DNA of 64,000 nt from Siphonodentalium dalli (Eukaryota; Mollusca; Scaphopoda; Gadilida; Siphonodentaliidae). The stretch is from assembly GCA_032622095.1 (NCBI GenBank), contig CP136064.1:264719863-264783862 (forward strand). Reading direction: 5' to 3'. Made by a program: the position numbers and the translations under genes. Of this stretch, positions 45,441-55,411 are shown in pieces (the first letter of the stretch is position 1; every line of letters begins with the position of its first letter). The notes under the pieces are model-generated. The model did not search any database. It was not told the DNA's origin and saw only the letters and a program-made list of their open reading frames with translations.

Positions 45441-46747
45441 TGCTGTTTATAGACAGTGACTTAAATATCACTGACGTAATGAAGCCAACATGTGAATTAT
45501 CATTAAAAAGGATGTTTGGGTGAGTTCATTGGTTCAAATCTTGGACTGTCACGGACTGGATAGAGTGAACCCTTATGGAAAATGGAGATGCTGTTGATTG
45601 TTTATGGACATTCCACGCAATTTCTGTATTCCATAGTCACAAATGTCAACAGTTATAATGGTTTTGAACTGCACTTCCTGGAACGTTTACATGTTTATTT
45701 GGTAATCCATGTTTATTTGGTACTCCATGTTTATTTGGTACTCCATGTTTATTTGGTACTCCATGTTTATTTGCAAGCCTTTAAATAGTGTGTCTGACAT
45801 TGGCAAAATGAGGTTCCCAGAGGGTGAATTTAGTGATGCTAGCTTGCTAACATCACCGACCTCATTCTGCTTAGGCCTCATCTTCTGGGAAGTACTGTAC
45901 TGAGAATTTTCCGTACTGCCATGGCGCCACCAGCAACAATGGAGGTCCGACTTCACTAAATAGATGAAAACATTGTTATACTAGTGCTGTGAAATATTCC
46001 TGACCAATCTTCAGTGGCTAACATCTAGACCCGTACATAATCTTAACTTATGAGTCATAAGACAGACAAGTCTGTTATTTGACAATGCAATCGCCATTGT
46101 ATCAAGGCAGAATCAGCCACATGGCTTTTAGCGATGACCACTTCGATATCTTTCAAAATAAGATTTATTTTCCCTAAAAATGGTTCATTATTTGTCAGCG
46201 TTTATCTTCATTTATCATTCCCATTGGTTTATTATGTCAGGTTATGGTAGGCTTTAATCTTGAGATCAGGTTTGGGAAAATGTTGGAGGGGAAATTTGGG
46301 CTAGAGAAAAAGGGCCCTAAAAGGAACACGCTACCCCCTCAGTGTGGAACCTGTTATTATATTAGCTTAAAACAATCCAATCAGAATTATCCTAGCAGGA
46401 ACGGTTTCAAAGACAGAAATACAACATTTTAGAATGAACGATTTTCCAGAAAATGACATTTATAATTGAAAAATTTACAATTTATTTGAAACTAGATTCT
46501 AAACAATGGTATGCAAAAAAGTGCTTTTGTACCAACCAAAATGCCATATATGAATCCCCGAATACACTTCTAACACCGCTTTGATTCTCTTATCTTCCAG
46601 GCTGTGATAACAAGACCAAATGATAAATCTTAAGCTGGATACTGATGATGATTTGTCATACTGGGAGGAATCTCTTATCATTTTTGTAGATTATACATGA
46701 ATTGCGTTTTCATGACTGCCAATTTGTTGTTCTCATGCAGGAACTGA
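45441..46747. other. Intergenic or terminal-intron sequence; one minisatellite and one MITE fragment
   Basis: Apart from the short array at 45690-45776 and a family D fragment at 45777-45895 (GTGTGTCTGACATTGGCAAA, AATGAGGTTCCCAGAGGGTG), no gene was recognised. Low-complexity AT-rich sequence dominates. Confidence 0.4.
45690..45776. repeat. 18-bp minisatellite, about five copies
   Basis: Unit TGTTTATTTGGTACTCCA in tandem. It creates an apparent repeat peptide in several frames, but no gene surrounds it. Confidence 0.9.
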
Positions 46748-47136
46748 TTAACCCTTTACCCAACAGAAGGGCCCTGTGCCAATGCATTCTCTTATATATG
46801 CGAGTCGACCATAGGTCGCCTCGCATATATAAGAGAATGCATTGGCTTAACACATTAAAAATTATAAAATTGTTAAAGAATGTAAGAAAAAATGGTAAAA
46901 AGTGTTTTTAGGCCAATGCATTCTCTTATATATGCGAGGCGACCTATGGTCGACTCGCATATATAAGAGAATGCATTGGCACAGGGCATAACTGTATGGC
47001 ATAACTGTAACTATCACAATGTGGTCAAGGAGCCGGTTCCAATGATATCCATATTTGTATGGTTCTATTGAGACAGACCGAAGATATTTTAGGCTGTTGA
47101 AGCTTTATTTGGCCGGTTTGTTGGGTAAAGGGTTAA
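46748..47136. mobile_element. Family A MITE, full copy
   Basis: TTAA at both ends and two hairpins. The spacer is shortened (AAAGTGTTTTTAGGCC), GGCATAACTGTA is duplicated, and one GGCCGGTTTT block is lost. The right TTAA is shared with the following family C array. Confidence 0.9.
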
Positions 47137-47667
47137 CCCTTTCGTTACTAAAGCATCATTGATGAGTAGTTATCCCTTAGGAAATGTTTAGATAATAAAT
47201 TTAACCCTTCAGTTACTAAAGCATCATTGATGAGTAGTTATCCCTTTGGAAATGTTCAGATAATAAATTTAACCCTTTCGTTTCTAAAGCAACATTGATG
47301 AGTAGTTATCCCTTTGGAAATGTTCAGATAATAAATTTAACCCTTTCGTTTCTAAAGCAACATTGATGAGTAGTTATCCCTTTGGAAATGTTCAGATAAT
47401 AAATTTAACCCTTTCGTTTCTAAAGCAACATTGATGAGTAGTTATCCCTCAGGAAATGTTCACATAATAAGATGAACAAACAACCTATTGAACTTATTTA
47501 ATACCTGAACATTTCCCACAAGGAATTGGAAATCGAATCCTTCTGCACTTTCAATTATCTGTTGTCTGCTTATATTTGCTTAGCATCCCTCCAGATGGAT
47601 AATAGACACTTCTAAAGTATCCTTTTATAACTGAATGGGAGAATTCATTTAGTAAAGAAAGGGTTAA
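47133..47667. mobile_element. Family C MITE with its left end tandemly multiplied
   Basis: The left end TTAACCCTTTCGTTACTAAAG plus GATGAGTAGTTATCCCTTWG and GAAATGTTCAGATAATAAAT (68 bp) is repeated about five times to 47470. It then runs through the family C body to AGTAAAGAAAGGGTTAA. Confidence 0.85.
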
Positions 47668-47774
47668 GATATGATGGATGATATTGATTAGTTTCAAATT
47701 TGTTTCTAAAACGTTCTTTTTACACTTCTTCAATATGATATTTTACTGAAATGTGCTTATTTCATAGAACAAGT

Positions 47775-48433
47775 CGGCCCACAACAGCTTGGGATATCGG
47801 TTGGGTTGATGCTGTTTTGGACCAAGTTCTGCCCCGTTACTCTTCTGTAACAGACTTTACACCCTGAATCATGGGCGGGAATTATCTTGCTTGTATGTCT
47901 TTGGATTAGGTCAAATGGACGCTTTGCGTATATGGACATGGAGGGCAACCTTTCCCAAGCATGATTATATTAAACATGCACTCCTCAAAATTGGCCATGG
48001 CAATAAGCAATGCCGTGGGAAATGCCTTGGCAACATGTGGAATCTAACATGCCACAGTATTGAATTTGCTGCGGGACACTTTTCCTAATTTCAAGGGCTA
48101 AACATGTGTATATCAGAGTTCCGTTAAATGTCAAAGCAACAAGATTTATAAGTAAACAAAGCCTTATTTTCCAGAGAATTTTATATCAATATATTAAACG
48201 ATTGTATCATCACTTTACCTTTTTCTATAATGGTAAATGATGTATCATTTTGAAGACAGATTAATCACAGGCATGTCAGATGGTTAATCACATTCAGGGG
48301 TTCACATAATGCTGGGCTCCATGTGTAAATTTAATACGTCTTTTCAATAAAATTATGTTATAGAAGAGTAACGGCACGGGTATCAGTCCAAAACAGCATC
48401 AAGCCAACTGATATCCCAAGCTGTTGTGGACCG
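47775..48433. mobile_element. MITE with about 70-bp terminal inverted repeats
   Basis: CGGCCCACAACAGCTTGGGA at the left and TCCCAAGCTGTTGTGGACCG at the right. The arms run to GTTACTCTTC/GAAGAGTAAC about 70 bp in. The interior has no recognisable gene. Confidence 0.75.
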
Positions 48434-48518
48434 AGAAGAGACTTGGTCTATTATTTCGCTACTGGTACTCTGATATGATATTGCTATCTGAACTACGCAA
48501 ATTTGTCTATAGAGTCTT

Positions 48519-48908
48519 TTAACCCTTTACCCAACAGAAGGGCCCTGTGCCAATGCATTCTCTTATATATGCGAGTCGACCATAGGTCGCCTCGCATATA
48601 TAAGAGAATGCATTGGCTTAACACATTAAAAATTATAAAATTGTTAAAGAATGTAAGAAAAAATGGTAAAAAAAGATTTTTTTTAGGCCAATGCATTCTC
48701 TTATATATGCGAGGCGACCTATGGTCGACTCGCATATATAAGAGAATGCATTGGCACAGGGCATAACTGTAACCATCACAATGTGGTCAAGGAGCCGGTT
48801 CCAATGATATCCATATTTGTATGGTTCTATTGAGACAGACCGAAGATATTTTAGGCTGTTGAAGCTTTATTTGGCCGGTTTTGGCCGGTTTGTTGGGTAA
48901 AGGGTTAA
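48519..48908. mobile_element. Family A MITE, full copy
   Basis: TTAA ends, two hairpins and the GGCCGGTTTTGGCCGGTTTG block; nearly identical to the 35.2-kb copy. Confidence 0.92.
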
Positions 48909-49326
48909 TTCTTCCCAAATGAATCACTGCTAAACAAATGAAATGCGTTCACTCATGAGATTCACTAATGAGATTCACTACCCCTTATTTATATGAAAGA
49001 AAAGTGCTCTGGGTCCTACTAGTATATGGATATGGAACTGTCATATTTAACTAAAATAGTAGTCCACATAAACCAGATAGTGAACTCGGATGGGAGTATG
49101 AACTCATTTGACCTTGCGAAGTGAGCGTCGCCAGTAAATGTAAACAGAAGACAATTGGTTCGTGACTGAAAGAAATATCCGGTAATTTGTAAATTAGAAA
49201 TTACATATACATCGCGAGATTTCCAGTGAAAGACTTAAGGATTAACTAATAAGTAATATGTGTCCACTTACAATTTAAAAAGCCCATAATAGTGAATAAT
49301 AGTTGTTGCGATTTGGGCGGGTTCGA

Positions 49327-49490
49327 TTTTAACTCCGGATAGCCAATATATAAGAGAATACATTGGCCTAACAATATATTTACCTTTTAAGCCAGTGAAT
49401 TCTCTTATATATGCGAGGCTCCCTATGGGAGACTTGCATATAGAAGAGAATGCACTAGCAGATGATCTTTAATGCTGCACGAGCTCATTA
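49327..49490. repeat. Family B MITE fragment
   Basis: TATATAAGAGAATACATTGG, CCTTTTAAGCCAGTGAATTC and a hairpin with loop GAGGCTCCCTATGGGAGACT. The TTAA ends are lost. Confidence 0.65.
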
Positions 49491-49840
49491 TACTCGGTAT
49501 ACTTGCGTCTATTTTAAATATTTTAAACCGAGGTTAGTCCTAATAACACTGCATATATTCTAGCGTAATTTAACGTGAAGGATAGATTATAATATATCTT
49601 TATAACCATAAGAAAACACACTTTCCGATATATATAGCATCATGTATTGATTTGTTGGGTAAAATTGATTAAAACTGACGATAAATCCCACCACATAGAA
49701 AGATATATACGCAGGACTTTGTCATAAAAACAGCATTATTCCAACCAATTTCACTAGCTGGTTTATGTTGAGGAAACTCAGACTACTATAGTAGTTGAAT
49801 ATGAGTATAATAGTTATTTTCAGGATGTGCCAGGCTTGAT

Positions 49841-50097
49841 GACCCTTCCATAACTTGAGCTTCCTGAAATTTTGCAAAAACTCTGTGCCAATGCATTCTC
49901 TGATATATGCGAGTCTCCCATATGGAGCCTCGCATATATAAGAGAATACATTGGCCTAACAATAGATTTACCTTTTAACCCAGTGCATTCTCTTATATAT
50001 GCGAGGTTCCCTATGGGAGACTCACATATATAAGAGAATGCACTGGCACAGGATCTTTAATGCTGCACTAACTCAGCTCCTGTCATGAAAAGGTTAA
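49841..50097. mobile_element. Family B MITE, left end degenerate
   Basis: GACCCTTCCATAACTTGAGC left; CTCCTGTCATGAAAAGGTTAA right. Two hairpins with the family B loop (GTCTCCCATATGGAGCC and complement). Confidence 0.75.
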
Positions 50098-51096
50098 CTA
50101 CTGATGTCTATTAGTTTCTCAGGGCATGTAATTTGGGATGAACAGAAAAGTTATGGTGACCTGTCAAACAGGTTCCCTCCAATTCCCATAGTGATCCAAT
50201 CACAGAAGTGCCCCCAGGACAGGTTTACCCAAAACCCCATAAGCAACAGCACCACTGTTGCATTTGGGGCCATTTCCTAGAACTTAGTAGTTTATTCAAA
50301 AGTTAGGTATAATATTTTATCTGGAAATTCTTTCTCAGAATCGTGAAGGTTCAGGCTGATCTCTGTTCAGTTTCTATTTACCCTATCAGTGCTATTGCGA
50401 GCAGAAATTAGGTCCCCAACATTTCTATTTGGGTGAATGAGGGGCAAACGAAAAATCTGTTCACCCAAAATTTCATGTCCTGTTTCTTGAGCCCATGGAT
50501 GTTTATATTGTATGATAGTTGTATTGTATGAATTTTATATTAAAAAAAAAGAAAAAAAGAAGAAAATCAGTTGGTGTCATATTACAATGTTCTTATTATG
50601 TTTTCCATGTTTTATGGTCAATTTAAATATTTAAGTTCTAATGTGTGATCAAACTGATTCAAATCCAGTCTATTGAACTAGCTACTCATTTGATAGTCTG
50701 AAATGCCTCTATAAATAGCTTTCCCCAGCTATCCCCGCCTTATAATGCAACCGTGCATATTTTGAATTAAAAATAAGATTTTGTGAATAACAAATTCTAT
50801 GCTACCAGTAAATGTTAAAATTCTTGGAAATATTTAATTTCATTCTCCTTGTTAGGTAATATTGGTCAATTATGGACTTTTTATCAACGCTTTTTATTCA
50901 ATTAGTTGCGTAATCTCTAAAATATAACCATTGTGTGAAATCAGCCATGTAACAGGAAAATTATTACCGGTATGCTATTTTTAACTATGTGGTGGGGTTC
51001 ACTGGTACCGTGTTCGCTGAAGAAATTGCGACAGTATTCTGATTGGCTTCATCTTTTTTCTCTGGAAGGTAGTGATTTGCTGACGGTAGACTTAAT
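50098..51096. other. Intergenic region, no gene recognised
   Basis: A short fragment at about 50362-50390 (GTTCAGTTTCTATTTACCCT) resembles the family D tail. No coding evidence was found. Confidence 0.35.
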
Positions 51097-52069
51097 TAGA
51101 GCTGAAACGGACAGCCGGATAACCGGTTAGCATCCGGATAACCGGTTAGAAAAAAATGAACCGGACGAAACCGCATCCCGCTCTGTCAGTTGAATGTGAA
51201 CGTGAATAATGCCCTGGTGCCCTCAAAATATTAAGATAAATGATGCAAAAGTAATTCTAACCCCTGTGCCACCGATAGTAGAGTGCAATGCAAGCATTAG
51301 TTGGTGCACGCGGAAGTTTCAGACACTGAGTAGCGTGTCGGCGACCTTCAATCAATTCCGGCCTTTGAAGTTTTCTCTGATCTTCTGACGAGAGCACGTG
51401 GGCAGTCACTGTGTATCCAGGCGGGATAGTTCAAAGCAATGACGTCACTGAATCAGTGAATCTGTCATCTGATTGATACCCCTCAGACTCGGTATAATTT
51501 TGTGTTGAAATTTGAAAAGTGAACACGGCTATCGATAGTTAGTGTCCGCGATCATGATACCGACGAATAGTTCGAATACTGAATAGGACTGTGAGTCTGT
51601 GACCTAACTGACCTTCCTTTTAGTTCTATAGTTATTACTTTCTAATCTTTATTTATAATTCATTGGAGGATATACCAATGATGATAATGATATATTACAG
51701 ATCTTTAATATATAGTTTTGTTACTCGTTTTACCAATACCCATACTATTGTTACTCGTTTTACAAATGCCCAAACATATGCTGATCACGGCAAATAAGCG
51801 ATACCCTGCCATTCACAAATTTCACTTGCTCTTTCCCCATCACGATAGCAAAAGAACAGTGAATGCATGTTTTTGAATATCGTTAAATGCCGTGAATAAG
51901 GTCTTTATTTCAGCTACTATTTCTCACCTAGGTTTGTCCCTAGAGCATGGCATAATGTCGACATAATTAGTCTGAGAGAAGTCCGCTAGAAATTAGCGGT
52001 TAACCGGTTAAAATCCGGCTAACCCCAATGGTTAACCGGTTAGAAGAATGGGTCAACCGTTTCAGCTCT
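51097..52069. mobile_element. Non-autonomous hAT element (TAGAGCTGAAACGG ends), 973 bp
   Basis: Left TAGAGCTGAAACGGACAGCC, right GGTCAACCGTTTCAGCTCTA, flanked by GACTTAAT and GACTTAAC (7 of 8). Several GGATAACCGGTTAG repeats lie near both ends in inverted orientation. No transposase. Confidence 0.88.
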
Positions 52070-52072
52070 AGA

Positions 52073-52246
52073 CTTAACCCCTTTACCCAACAAAACGGCC
52101 AAAACCGGCCAAATAAAGCTTCAACAGCCTAAAATATCTTCGGTCTGTCTCAATAGAACCATACAATGGTTCTATTGACCTATGGTCGACTCGCATATAT
52201 AAGAGAATGCATTGGCACAGGGCCGTTCTGTTGGGTAAAGGGTTAA
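52073..52246. mobile_element. Family A MITE with large internal deletion
   Basis: TTAACCCCTTTACCCAACA left and GTTGGGTAAAGGGTTAA right. Only part of one hairpin (GACCTATGGTCGACTCGCAT) remains. Its left TTAA overlaps the right target duplication of the preceding hAT element. Confidence 0.85.
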
Positions 52247-52542
52247 TGCTTCTTGAAATTAATTGGATTCCCTGCTCTTTGTTTTAGATTATCAAAGTTA
52301 ACTTGGATTTGAATCAGATTGACTTGTGATGACTTTGTGATAACATACCGGTAATTAAAGTTATTGGAACTGAAACTAAAATTGTCTTTGTTTGCCGACC
52401 TTGGACACTGGAGAAGATGTCTGAGCAGTGATCAGCCCAGTGGAAGATATGGGAGATTTCTTCTCCCTGGAATATGTCCATTCTCCCTCTTTTCATACCC
52501 CCCCCCCCCCCCCCCACTAAAGAAGTGAATGGTCAGGACACT

Positions 52543-52780
52543 CAAGCCTTGAAATAGTGTGTCTGTTTTTTGCAGAACGAGGTTCCCAGATGGGTGTATT
52601 TAGTGATGCTATCCCGAACGGCAGGCTGGCATCACCAAATTCACCCTCCGGGAACCTCATTCTGCTGAGGCCTCAACTTCTATGGGAGACCTATGATCAG
52701 ATTGTGTGGGATGCCATCACTAAATTTACCATCTGCAGACTTCATTCTGCAAATGACAGACAGACTATTTCAAGGCTTGC
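52543..52780. mobile_element. Family D MITE, compact copy
   Basis: Ends CAAGCCTTGAAATAGTGTGT and GACTATTTCAAGGCTTG. Both palindromic modules are present. Confidence 0.8.
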
Positions 52781-53610
52781 CCAAAAAAGAAGTGAATGGT
52801 GGGCACACTGGATTGCATGTGACTGGTCCTCTGTCCATCTGTTCAAGCAGATATCTCGACCATGAGTTATCAGATCTCAATTAAATTAGGTATGGATGTT
52901 CACCACCCATTCAAAGCAGTAGTCAATGGTTTTGTTTGCGGTTTCCATTTTGGAGTTATTTGTCTTTGTTAATCTGGAAATGTTGAATTTTTGTCCATCC
53001 GAGCAGATATCTCGGACATAGGTTATCAGATCTCAATGAACTATGGCAGGATTTCGATCTTGGTCATCAGGATGGATTTGGTAGAAGTGTAAAGGTCGAA
53101 AAGTTGGTGTTCATACATTTAGTACGGCACGGGTTAGCAACTTGCAACTGATGAAGATCTTATTGGCTTTGTCTCTTTTCCTTCTCTGGTGATTTCATTT
53201 ATAAATTATAAATTTTTACTTTTTGGTTTTATTAATTAAAATATTTTGGTGCACAAATTTTTAAAAACCGCTCCAGGCCACGGCTCTCTGCCCTAAAATT
53301 ATGACAAGTGAACGAGGAATCAGGTATCTGCATAAAATGTTATATGACTAATTGGTTTCAGGCCATTTTTCTTTCAGCTTATCCCAATTTGACATATCAA
53401 AACGCTTTCAAGCCATCAGCCAACATTTCATTATGACTTTTTATTGTCATCCTGGGATGCTAGGTATGATTTTCGCTAACCCTACATGATGTTACCTGGT
53501 CAGACATCCACTTACCTCTCATTCGTTACCCGGCTATAAAACAAGCATTTTGATGTTGGCCATCAGGATGGATTTGGTAGAAGTGTAAATAAAGCCCATT
53601 GATGTGATCG

Positions 53611-53877
53611 ACAAGGCTTGAAATAGTGTGTCTGTCATTATCAGAATGAGGTCCCCCAGAGGGTGAATTTAGTGATGCTATCCGACATAGTGGGGTAGTG
53701 TAACCATATTTGCCCCCTGGGATCCTCATTCTGCTGAGGCCTCAACTGCTATGGGAGACCTGGGATCAGATTTAAGTTGATGATGTTCACCCATTAGTCA
53801 CCTCAATTATGCATTTAGTGTTACTAAATTCACCCTATGGGGACCTCATTCTGCAAATGACAGACACTATTTAAGGC
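53611..53877. mobile_element. Family D MITE, compact copy
   Basis: Ends AAGGCTTGAAATAGTGTGTC and GACACTATTTAAGGCTTT; modules AGAATGAGGTCCCCCAGAGG and GGGGACCTCATTCTGCAA. Confidence 0.8.
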
Positions 53878-54329
53878 TTTATGATCGAGAAGGGTCACGG
53901 TCCAGTGATTTTTCTGTGGGTATATATGGCAAAACTAGGCAATTTTTGAAAAATTGGAAGGGGCTATTATGGCTGCGTTACTGCTCTATAGATGCCATGG
54001 AGTGGCACCGTACACATATGCAAGGATTCCCAGGTGACCGTCATGGTTCCGAGCGAAAATCAGGATCAATTTTCAAGCTTGATCTGGTTTGATCTCAATG
54101 TGCCATTCCAATCGACACATGGCTATTTTGATAAGAAATAATGATAAACTAATAACTTTACACACAACTGTAATTATTATAAATAAACCTTAGCCCGGTC
54201 CAAATTACACCACATACATGACTTAATCTCAATTCCTGACATGCTGCCATAATTATTCTATTACACCATAGCTCGTATGTAGAACTTATTTTCTGAACAT
54301 TTCCATGAAAGTCAATTCGTCCTAATATT

Positions 54330-55411
54330 TCAGCAAGTGGATTCCAAATTATTCACAGGATTGGTGAACTCTGGAATAAACGACCTTGAACCATCTTCAT
54401 TGGGGTGAGCTGACCTTTGTTCAGGTTGATCTGAAGCCAACTTCTTATAAACAAAAATCAATAACATGAAAAAGAAAGTTCCAAATACTAATGCGAGCAT
54501 TTTGTCAGTAGACGAGGTTATCTCAGAAGTTAGGGTGTTATTGGTGGCTGATGTGTCCTCAGTTGGCGAAGTATTCACAGTAGTTGAAATGTTTTCAGAA
54601 AGCAGGGCTTCCTCAGAATGCAATGTGGTTGAGGTAGTTGATGTGTCCTCGATAGTTGATGTGCTTTCAGCAGGTAAGGTGTTTTTGGTGGTTGATGTGT
54701 TCACTGTAGTTGATGTGTTCACTGTAGTTGATGTGTTCACTGTAGTTGAGGTGTTCACTGTAGTTGATGTGTTGTCATATGGAGAAGTATTTGATGTTGA
54801 TGCATACTCGGTAGTTGACATGTCCTCTATAGTTGAAGTACTCTCAGCAGTTAAGGTGTTCTTGGAAGTTGAAATGTTCTCAGAAGGCAAGGTTTGCTCA
54901 GAATTTGATGTGGTTGATATGTTCACCATAGCAGCGGTGTTTTTAGTTGAGCGTGATGAGGTCTCGATAGTTGAGATGTTCACCAGAGCAGCGGTGTTTT
55001 CAGTTGAGTGTGATGTGGTCTCGATAGTTGAGATGTTCACCATAGCAGTGGTGTTTTCAGTTGAGCGTGATGAGGTCTCGATATTTGAGATGTTCACCTT
55101 AGTAGTGGTGTTTTCAGTTGAGCGTGATGAGGTCTCGATAGTTGAGATGTTCACCATAGCAGCGGTGTTTTCAGTTGAGTCGCTCTCAGTAGTTACGGCA
55201 TCATCAGAAGTTGAGATTTCCTCGGTAGTTGTGGTGTTATCTATATTTGAGGTGTTTTCAACAGACAATGTGCTCCCCACTGTTGATGTGTCTTCAGTTA
55301 ACGAGGCGATATCAGTAGATGAAGTATTCACAGAAATTGAGGTGCGCTTGGTATTCAAGATATTCTCAGTAGTTGACATTCCATCAGTAGTTGAGGTAGC
55401 GTTCTCATGAT
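54330..55411 (-). CDS. GH9 last exon: Ser/Thr-rich repeat stalk, transmembrane helix, tail
   Basis: Acceptor gactag, phase 1 matching the previous exon, then about 360 codons to the stop. It opens [20 protein letters not shown]. Five tandem 19-residue repeats of the form [19 protein letters not shown] (about 54935-55190) carry many NxS/T sequons; further on STTVNT is repeated four times (about 54690-54770). A hydrophobic helix [20 protein letters not shown] (54442-54501) precedes a polar tail of about 33 residues ending ESTC. Composition is mucin-like: probably a heavily glycosylated stalk. The acceptor's pyrimidine tract is weak, so a slightly different join is possible, but phase and frame agree. 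Confidence 0.85.

Noticed and set aside
49821-49850. Candidate last DIS3L2 exon (after ttttcag, reading DVPGLMTLP then stop)
   Set aside because: The phase is compatible, but the coding stretch runs straight into a family B MITE end and has no family resemblance.
54466-55410. 314-residue plus-strand open frame rich in Val, Ser and Glu
   Set aside because: It is exactly antisense to the GH9 stalk exon. Its length comes from the repetitive codon composition of the opposite strand, and it has no domain or splice context.
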